Below, piece after piece: positions 58,865 to 64,000 of a stretch of 64,000 nt of DNA (the stretch's first letter is position 1; every line of letters starts with the position of its first letter). Position numbers and translations under genes: made by a program. The notes beneath the pieces were generated by a model. That model saw nothing but the letters and a program-made list of their open reading frames with translations. It ran no database searches and was not told the origin of the DNA. The stretch spans positions 1-64,000 of the forward strand of contig NZ_JALKFZ020000186.1 of the NCBI RefSeq assembly GCF_023243075.1. Direction: 5' to 3'. This stretch comes from Frankia sp. AiPa1. GTDB lineage: Bacteria > Actinomycetota > Actinomycetes > Frankiales > Frankiaceae.

Positions 58865-59862
58865 CCCGCCATCTGCCGCCCACGCCGCCTCGCGAGGATC
58901 TGATCGAGGTGCTGGACGCGGCGATCGACCCCGAGCTGCTGGACCGGGCGCTCACGCATCGGTCCTATGCCTACGAAAAGGGTGGCCTGCCGACCAACGA
59001 GCGGCTGGAGTTCCTGGGCGACGCGGTGCTCGGCCTTGTCGTCACCGCCGCCCTGTTCATCCGGCATCCTGATCTGCCCGAGGGGCAGCTGGCCAAGCAG
59101 CGCGCCTCGGTGGTGAACATGCGGGCCCTCGCTGACGTCGCCCGCACACTCGGTCCTACCGGGCTCGGGCCCTATCTGCTGCTCGGCCGGGGCGAGGAAA
59201 CCACAGGTGGTCGGGACAAGGCGAGCATCCTCGCGGACACCCTTGAGGCAATCATCGGGGCTGTCTATCTGTCCGGGGGGCTGGACGTCGCCTCCCGGTT
59301 CGTCCATCGGCTGTTCGATCCGCTGCTGGATGAGGCCGCGGGCAGGGGCGCCGGCCTTGACTGGAAGACCTCTCTGCAGGAACAGACCGCACTGCTGTCG
59401 CTCGGCCCGCCGGACTACGCGGTCGAGGAGGACGGTCCCGATCATGCGAAGCGGTTTACCGCGTATGCCAGGATCGCGGGGGAGTCGCTGGGCGTGGGCG
59501 AGGGCGGCAGCAAGAAGGAAGCGGAGCAACGGGCTGCGGCGGCTGCCTTTGCCGTCCTCGAAAGCAGGACCGCGCAGGCGTCCTCGGCCGGCGACGTTTC
59601 GACGCCGGACCAGGGCGCTGCGTCCGCCGACGGTGTCGTTCCGGACGGCGCGGCCGCTGTCGGGATCACCCAGCGCGGGGTCGATCGGCATCAGCTGGCA
59701 CCGGGCGGTGCGGCTCAGGACGACCCCGGCCTCGCCCGGAACGGGGCGTTCGGCGCGCGGCCAGGTCCGGATAGGGCCGCGACCAACGGCGACGGATCCG
59801 CCAGCCATCATGGTCCTGATTCCAGCCGTGCCTCCGGTGCCGGTGATCCGTCTCGCAGCTGA
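58861..59862 (+). CDS. rnc: Ribonuclease III with C-terminal extension
   Basis: 333 residues; a typical RNase III is about 230-275. Cuts double-stranded RNA in rRNA and mRNA processing. Seen: THRSYAYE, catalytic [15 protein letters not shown] (about 47-61), [15 protein letters not shown] with the second acidic pair, and a dsRNA-binding domain (about 162-235, [10 protein letters not shown] ... [16 protein letters not shown]). The last about 98 residues are Ala/Gly/Asp/Ser-rich, without predicted structure. ATG overlaps the upstream stop. Confidence 0.95.
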   Translation: MTRHLPPTPPREDLIEVLDAAIDPELLDRALTHRSYAYEKGGLPTNERLEFLGDAVLGLVVTAALFIRHPDLPEGQLAKQRASVVNMRALADVARTLGPTGLGPYLLLGRGEETTGGRDKASILADTLEAIIGAVYLSGGLDVASRFVHRLFDPLLDEAAGRGAGLDWKTSLQEQTALLSLGPPDYAVEEDGPDHAKRFTAYARIAGESLGVGEGGSKKEAEQRAAAAAFAVLESRTAQASSAGDVSTPDQGAASADGVVPDGAAAVGITQRGVDRHQLAPGGAAQDDPGLARNGAFGARPGPDRAATNGDGSASHHGPDSSRASGAGDPSRS

Positions 59863-59954
59863 GCCGGCCCGGGGGCGCCGCGGTACCCGGTTCGGCGGGG
59901 TGCGTCCTGATGGGGTGTGCGAGGGCGGCCCTCGCCTGGCCACGCGGGGTGGAC

Positions 59955-60974
59955 ATGCCTGAGCTGCCCGAGGTGGAGGTCGTCCGGCGCGGACTGGAAC
60001 GTGGAGTCGTCGGCAGGACCATCTCCACAGTGCGGGTGGACCACCCCCGGGCGGTTCGCCGGCACAGCGGGGGCGCTGCGGACTTCCAGGCCAGGCTGGT
60101 GGGGCGGCAGGTCCTTGCCGCCCGTCGACGGGGCAAGTTCCTCTGGCTGTCGTTGGGCGCGCCGACGCTGTCCGCGGCCGGGTCGGTGCGCGAGCCGAGA
60201 TCGTCGATTACGGGCCAGAGTGGTGACCTTGTTGGTGCCGTTGGTGCCGTTGGTGCCGTTGGTGCCGTTGGTGCCGTTGGTGCCGTTGGTGACCTGGCCG
60301 ATGTCACGGCCGGGTGTGAGGTCGCCGGCGATGCGTTGCTCGCGCATCTGGGCATGAGTGGCCAGTTGCTGGTCGTCCCGTCGGAGAGCCCGGACCAGGC
60401 ACATCTACGGATTCGCTTCACCTTCACCGACGGCGGTCGGGAGCTGCGGTTCATCGACCAACGGACCTTTGGTGGGCTCGCGGTGGCCGCGGGTGGGGCG
60501 AGGCTGCCGGATCAGATCGCCCACATCGCCCCTGATCTCCTCGATCCCGGCTTCGAGGCCGAGTCGGTCGTGCGCCGGCTGCGTGCCAGACGCACCGGCC
60601 TGAAGCGGGCTCTGCTGGACCAGACGCTGGTGAGCGGCATCGGGAACATCTACGCAGACGAGGCGCTGTGGGCGGCCCGGCTGCACTATGCCCGCCCGAC
60701 CGAGACGATGACCAGGGCGCAGACCCACCGCCTGCTGCAGGCCGCCACAACGGTGATGTCGGCCGCTCTGGACGCGGGCGGCACCTCCTTCGACCGGCTG
60801 TATGTCTCGACCGAGGGCGTTAGCGGCCTGTTCGAGCGATCACTGCAGGTGTACGGCCGGGCCGGCAGCCCGTGTTCGCGCTGCGGGGACATCATCCGGC
60901 GGGATGCCTTCATGAACCGCTCCAGCTTCACCTGCCCGACCTGCCAGCCGTCGCCCCGCCGGGCCAGGTGGTAG
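59955..60974 (+). CDS. mutM: Formamidopyrimidine-DNA glycosylase
   Basis: 339 residues, about 50 more than usual. Removes 8-oxoguanine and other oxidised bases. Seen: catalytic start [14 protein letters not shown] (Pro2, Glu3), Lys about 61 in [27 protein letters not shown] with the helix-two-turn-helix, and a C-terminal zinc finger [24 protein letters not shown]. An insert after the lysine contains seven Val-Gly-Ala/Asp units from a 9-bp tandem repeat. The family start fixes ATG 59955. Confidence 0.96.
   Translation: MPELPEVEVVRRGLERGVVGRTISTVRVDHPRAVRRHSGGAADFQARLVGRQVLAARRRGKFLWLSLGAPTLSAAGSVREPRSSITGQSGDLVGAVGAVGAVGAVGAVGAVGDLADVTAGCEVAGDALLAHLGMSGQLLVVPSESPDQAHLRIRFTFTDGGRELRFIDQRTFGGLAVAAGGARLPDQIAHIAPDLLDPGFEAESVVRRLRARRTGLKRALLDQTLVSGIGNIYADEALWAARLHYARPTETMTRAQTHRLLQAATTVMSAALDAGGTSFDRLYVSTEGVSGLFERSLQVYGRAGSPCSRCGDIIRRDAFMNRSSFTCPTCQPSPRRARW
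60231..60291. repeat. 9-bp in-frame tandem repeat in mutM
   Basis: GTTGGTGCC repeated six times without change (60231-60284), then GTTGGTG of a seventh unit. Perfect identity suggests recent expansion and likely length variation between strains, always in frame. Confidence 0.95.
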
Positions 60975-61003
60975 AGTTCGACCATACGTTCGAATCCCTT
61001 GCT

Positions 61004-61040
61004 GGGAGGCTCTCGCTGGGGAGGCTCTCGCTGGGGAGAG
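61004..61040. repeat. 15-bp tandem repeat upstream of DUF2786 gene
   Basis: GCTGGG(G)AGGCTCTC-type units repeated at about 61003, 61017 and 61032 (the last diverging to GGGGAGAGCC). In the 248-base gap after mutM; nothing else recognised there. Confidence 0.75.
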
Positions 61041-61222
61041 CCGCCCTGCGGGGACGCTCGGACGTGGTCCACGCGGCAGCGGTGAGAGCCCGCTCGGCGC
61101 GTGGGCGTACATCCTCGCCTTCGTCCGGGGACGGTGCCGGGGGTCCACCTCTGCACAGTGAGGCATCGCCCAGGGTTCGGGCCGCAGGTGCGGTGGCCCG
61201 GCCCAAGAGTGATGGAGACGCC

Positions 61223-61984
61223 ATGAATCCGGACGCGCTGCTCGGTCGGGTGCGCAAGCTGCTGGCGATGGCCGAGGCCGAGGGGCTCCCCGAGGTGGCA
61301 CGGGAGTCCTATAACGTCAAGGCGGCGGAGCTCATCGCCCAGTACGGCATCGATCGGGCACTTGTCGAGGAGGCGGAGCCCCAGCGTGCGAGCGCGGCTG
61401 ATCTGGTGGTGGTCGTCGAGCCGCCGTTCGCCCGAGACAAGATCACGCTGTTGGCCAGTGTCGCGGCGCCGATGGGCTGTCGGCTCGTGCATCGCACGGC
61501 TCGCCGTCCCACGAGGATCGAGCATTCCGCGCATCTGTTCGGGATGGCCGCGGACATCCAGCGCGTGCAGTTGTTGTTCACGTCGCTGCTGGTGCAGCAG
61601 GCCTACGGGCTGGCGGCGTCGCGCCCGCCGGAGCAGGAGGATCCCCGCGCGTTCCGCCGTTCGTGGATGGCCGGTTTCGCACTGGCGGTCGCACGTCGGC
61701 TGGCCATGGCGGAACGGGTGGCCCGTGAGCGGGCGCAGGCGAGGCGGCAGGCGGATCGCGCGGCTGCGGCAAGTGCGCCCTCGGTGGCGGTCGTCCTGGC
61801 TGATCGGAGCCGCCGGGTGGATCAGTATCTCGCCTCGGTCTATCCCCGGCTGCGTACGCCGCGGGCTCGCCAGCTGTCTGGCAGCGGGGGCGGTGCGGGG
61901 TATCGGGCCGGTGAGCGAGCCGATCTCGGGTGCGGCGATCGGGTGACGGGCCGGGTCACACCTGCGATCGGCTCGCGGACGTAG
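61223..61984 (+). CDS. DUF2786 family protein
   Basis: 253 residues. N-terminus LLGRVRKLLAMAEAEGLPEVARESYNVKAAELIAQYGID is the DUF2786 motif. The middle (VVVVEPPFARDKITLLASVAAPMGCRLVHR ... FTSLLVQQAYGLA) matches the domain often fused to it. A helical Arg/Ala-rich segment (about 150-190) and a basic tail follow. Such proteins are common in actinobacteria and phages; function unknown. ATG 61223 with GGAG six bases upstream. Confidence 0.8.
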   Translation: MNPDALLGRVRKLLAMAEAEGLPEVARESYNVKAAELIAQYGIDRALVEEAEPQRASAADLVVVVEPPFARDKITLLASVAAPMGCRLVHRTARRPTRIEHSAHLFGMAADIQRVQLLFTSLLVQQAYGLAASRPPEQEDPRAFRRSWMAGFALAVARRLAMAERVARERAQARRQADRAAAASAPSVAVVLADRSRRVDQYLASVYPRLRTPRARQLSGSGGGAGYRAGERADLGCGDRVTGRVTPAIGSRT

Positions 61985-62002
61985 TTGTCGAAAGGAGGCT
62001 GA

Positions 62003-62278
62003 TCAGGCCTTGCCACCGGGCAGGTTGGGCACTGCGGTCTGGGTCGGGCCGGCCGTTCGCGGCGGGGCATAGCCCGGCCCGATGACCTTCTCCTGATTAT
62101 CGGCCGGCGCCGGAGTGACGTGACGGTCGCCGTTCACGCTCGGGGTAGGTGCGGGGATGGCGCCGCCGTCCTGGCTGAAGTTCTGCCCACAGCCGCTGAG
62201 CGTGAGCGCGGCTGCCGCAGCCAGTGTCAGCAGGGCGGCTGTGATGGACCTGCGATGTGCGCGTGACTGCGCGCACAT
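62003..62278 (-). CDS. Small secreted lipoprotein
   Basis: 91 residues from ATG 62278. Basic N-terminus (RAHRR), hydrophobic stretch ITAALLTLAAAAALTL and lipobox LSGC, so lipidated and anchored outside the membrane. Mature part of about 60 residues is Pro/Thr/Gly/Asn-rich with no domain. A GTG at 62344 in the same frame would add 22 residues but gives an unusual signal peptide. Divergent from acyP. Function unknown. Confidence 0.65.
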   Translation of the reverse strand: MCAQSRAHRRSITAALLTLAAAAALTLSGCGQNFSQDGGAIPAPTPSVNGDRHVTPAPADNQEKVIGPGYAPPRTAGPTQTAVPNLPGGKA

Positions 62279-62368
62279 CCGATCCGCAGGTCGCCGCGGC
62301 GCACTCGGCCGACCTGCCGTGTCTGGGAAAGATGAGGTGTCCACGATGGCCAGTACCCTACCTCTCTG

Positions 62369-62680
62369 ATGACTGAGGTACGCCCGAAGGCGACGGGGGA
62401 TGGCCCGCCCGTGATCCGCTTCACCGCCCGGGTATCTGGCCGTGTGCAGGGGGTCGGCTTTCGCGACTATGTGCGCACTCGCGCCAGGCGCCTGGGTTTG
62501 GCCGGCTGCGCAACGAATATGCCCAACGGTGCGGTTGATGTGATTATCGAAGGCGCCGAGCCTGCATGTCGGGATCTCGCCCGCCTGCTGCTGACCGGTC
62601 ATACTCCTGGTCGGACTCATCGGGTCGAACTCCTGTGGCGAAGAGCACAGGGTGATCTGGTCGACTTTCGGCGTCGGTGA
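62369..62680 (+). CDS. acyP: Acylphosphatase
   Basis: 103 residues. Hydrolyses acyl phosphates. Seen: ARVSGRVQGVGFRDYVRTRARRLGLAGCATNMPNGAVDVIIEG, containing the phosphate-binding Arg and catalytic Asn of the family. Normal size with a 14-residue extra N-terminus. Possible -10 TACCCT at 62354-62359. The position between mutM and smc is common in actinobacteria. Confidence 0.94.
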   Translation: MTEVRPKATGDGPPVIRFTARVSGRVQGVGFRDYVRTRARRLGLAGCATNMPNGAVDVIIEGAEPACRDLARLLLTGHTPGRTHRVELLWRRAQGDLVDFRRR

Positions 62681-62893
62681 CAGGTTGTGGACGCTGGGCT
62701 CGGCTTCGTGTCGGCTGGATGACCGCCGGGATTTGCGTGTTCACTGGATCAGTTGAGCGACTGTGTGGCATGCTCTTGACTTTCGGCCGGACGACGTGCG
62801 ACTCTAGAACCATTGTTGGGGGCGCACTGTGATCTGTTTGGATCTTGTGTTGTCCGACGCCCACTAGGTCACTCATCGTGGAGGACCATCACT

Positions 62894-63091
62894 ATGGCGA
62901 AGGCCCTTTTCGGCCACGTCGGATCCGGCAACGACCTGCGACTCACCTATGAGGTGCGGCGACTTCGTGCCCGGGTTGCGGAGCTTGAGGCGGAACTGAC
63001 TCGAGTACGCGACGTCAACGAGGCTCTGGTCGGTGGTGTCGACGTACCGGAGGATGTCCGGGCGCTTGACGCGGAGCCGGCCTACAGCTGA
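62894..63091 (+). CDS. Small coiled-coil protein upstream of smc
   Basis: 65 residues. MAKALFGHVG followed by a heptad-rich helix (LRLTYEVRRLRARVAELEAELTRVRDVNEAL, about 17-46) and an acidic tail. Similar short proteins are found before smc in many actinobacteria; function unknown. ATG 62894 with GGAGG ten bases upstream. Confidence 0.8.
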   Translation: MAKALFGHVGSGNDLRLTYEVRRLRARVAELEAELTRVRDVNEALVGGVDVPEDVRALDAEPAYS

Positions 63092-63502
63092 GCGGCGGGG
63101 GTTGGTCGGACGGGGTCCGACGCCTCTTCCGGGGTTCGGCGTAACGCCGTATCCGGCTTTTTCGGTTTATGATTTGCCGTATTTTTCTTGCCGCGTGTAT
63201 CCGTCCGTATTCTTGGCGTGATATGCGTTGAAGGCGCGGCGAGATTCATGATCTTGAGTGGCGGGTTCGCCCGCCGCTGCTCGTGCGCCCATGTACGACC
63301 AGGCCGCGCGAGACGGTACCCCTCTCCTGCGTGCATGAGGGTGAGTTTGTCGGCCTGGGGATTCTTGGCGGAGTGTGGCGTTCCGGCCGCACTCCGCTGC
63401 TCGTTAGGATGAGCAGGTCCTGCTCGGCTGCTCGGCGCGTTCTGTGGTCAGGGCGTTCTGTGTCGGACCGACGCGCCCTTCTCACCCCTGCTCCGGAGAC
63501 CG
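63092..63502. other. Intergenic region before smc
   Basis: 411 bases. AT-rich patches at 63155-63225 (CTTTTTCGG, TATTTTTC) suggest a promoter with a long leader, or a terminator after the coiled-coil gene. No gene recognised. Confidence 0.45.
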
Positions 63503-64000
63503 GTGCATCTCAAGAGCCTTACCCTACGGGGCTTCAAGTCCTTCGCCAGCTCCACGGCGCTGCGCCTGGAGCCGGGGATCACCTGCGTGGTCGGGCCGAA
63601 CGGCTCCGGTAAGAGCAATGTGGTCGACGCGATTGCCTGGGTGCTCGGGGAACAGGGTGCCAAGGCCCTGCGCGGCGGCGCCATGTCGGACGTCATCTTC
63701 GCGGGTACGCCCGGCCGCCCGGCCCTGGGTCGTGCCGAGGTTCTGTTGACGATCGACAATACCGACGGTGCCCTGCCGATCGAGTACACCGAGGTTACCG
63801 TCGGCCGCCTGCTGTTTCGCAGCGGCGAGAGCGAGTACACGATCAATGGCACGGCCTGCCGGCTGCTCGATATTCAGGAGCTGATGAGCGACTCCGGCAT
63901 CGGCCGCGAGCTGCATGTGATCGTCGGACAGGGCCAGCTCGACGCGGTCCTGCACGCGAGGCCGGAGGATCGCCGCGCCTTCATCGAGGAGGCCGCCGGC
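63503..64000 (+). CDS. smc: Chromosome segregation protein SMC, N-terminal part (3' end outside window)
   Basis: First 166 residues of the SMC ATPase that compacts and segregates the chromosome. Seen: [17 protein letters not shown], Walker [33 protein letters not shown], and the end of the head lobe with [28 protein letters not shown] 63503 follows GGAG by four bases. The frame is open to the window edge. Confidence 0.96.
   Translation, partial: MHLKSLTLRGFKSFASSTALRLEPGITCVVGPNGSGKSNVVDAIAWVLGEQGAKALRGGAMSDVIFAGTPGRPALGRAEVLLTIDNTDGALPIEYTEVTVGRLLFRSGESEYTINGTACRLLDIQELMSDSGIGRELHVIVGQGQLDAVLHARPEDRRAFIEEAAG

Overview
The window is a contiguous piece of a high-GC actinobacterial chromosome. 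GC-rich third codon positions, many GTG starts, four-base ATGA/GTGA gene overlaps, start codons placed a few bases after a TAnnnT -10 box, a coenzyme F420 gene (cofC), NAD-dependent ligase, HU without a lysine tail and a PASTA kinase all fit. Gene content and protein style look like Frankia or a close relative; that is an inference from style, not a database match. I see no phage, insertion sequence, CRISPR array or rRNA. Two tRNA genes (Gln-CTG, Glu-CTC) are present.

Layout. 1-10.1 kb: end of a cysteine desulfurase, mnmA, a MetE-like protein and ligA (translationally coupled), a convergent ACT-domain protein, then gatC-gatA-small membrane protein-gatB. 10.1-12 kb: a flavin/F420-type (LLM) oxidoreductase divergent from a TetR regulator, with two copies of a 15-bp operator between them. 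12.3-14 kb: a class B penicillin-binding protein. 14-39 kb: a branched-chain amino acid super-region: ilvB-ilvN-ilvC behind a leader peptide and attenuator, leuA behind a leucine leader peptide, leuB, ilvE, cimA, and leuC-leuD divergent from an IclR regulator. Interspersed are an EAL phosphodiesterase with a DUF1059 partner, a CBS protein, a Crp-family regulator, a small HiPIP-like cysteine protein, an FAH-family hydrolase, the tRNA pair, an orphan histidine kinase and a PASTA Ser/Thr kinase. 39-46.4 kb: HU, polyphosphate kinase, a transglutaminase-like protein, a membrane GGDEF-EAL protein and cofC. 46.7-64 kb: gpsA, murA, thiD, a stand-alone Lrp-type ligand domain, DUF3515, ddl, rpmB, recG, rsmD, coaD, DUF177, rpmF, a degenerate plsX, rnc, mutM, DUF2786, a lipoprotein, acyP, a small coiled-coil protein and the start of smc. 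Much of this last part follows an order common in actinobacteria.

How the genes work together. IlvB/N, IlvC and IlvE make valine, isoleucine and leucine precursors; LeuA, LeuC/D and LeuB run the leucine branch; CimA supplies 2-oxobutyrate from pyruvate for isoleucine. Control appears layered: a leader peptide with Ile-Leu-Leu-Leu-Val plus a terminator before ilvB, a four-leucine leader peptide before leuA, a hydrophobic overlapping upstream frame before ilvE, and an IclR regulator with tandem operator-like repeats before leuC.

Most interesting points: (1) the two leader-peptide systems, both apparently leaderless; (2) about ten start codons lying 6-8 nt behind a -10 box; (3) a PlsX homologue that has lost the family's signature motifs and gained an 18-bp tandem repeat; (4) gpsA, whose best Shine-Dalgarno points to an ATC codon and whose first nucleotide-binding glycine is Thr; (5) many 15-18 bp tandem repeats between genes, with repeats inside genes always a multiple of three, including a 9-bp array in mutM; (6) the HiPIP-like small protein.
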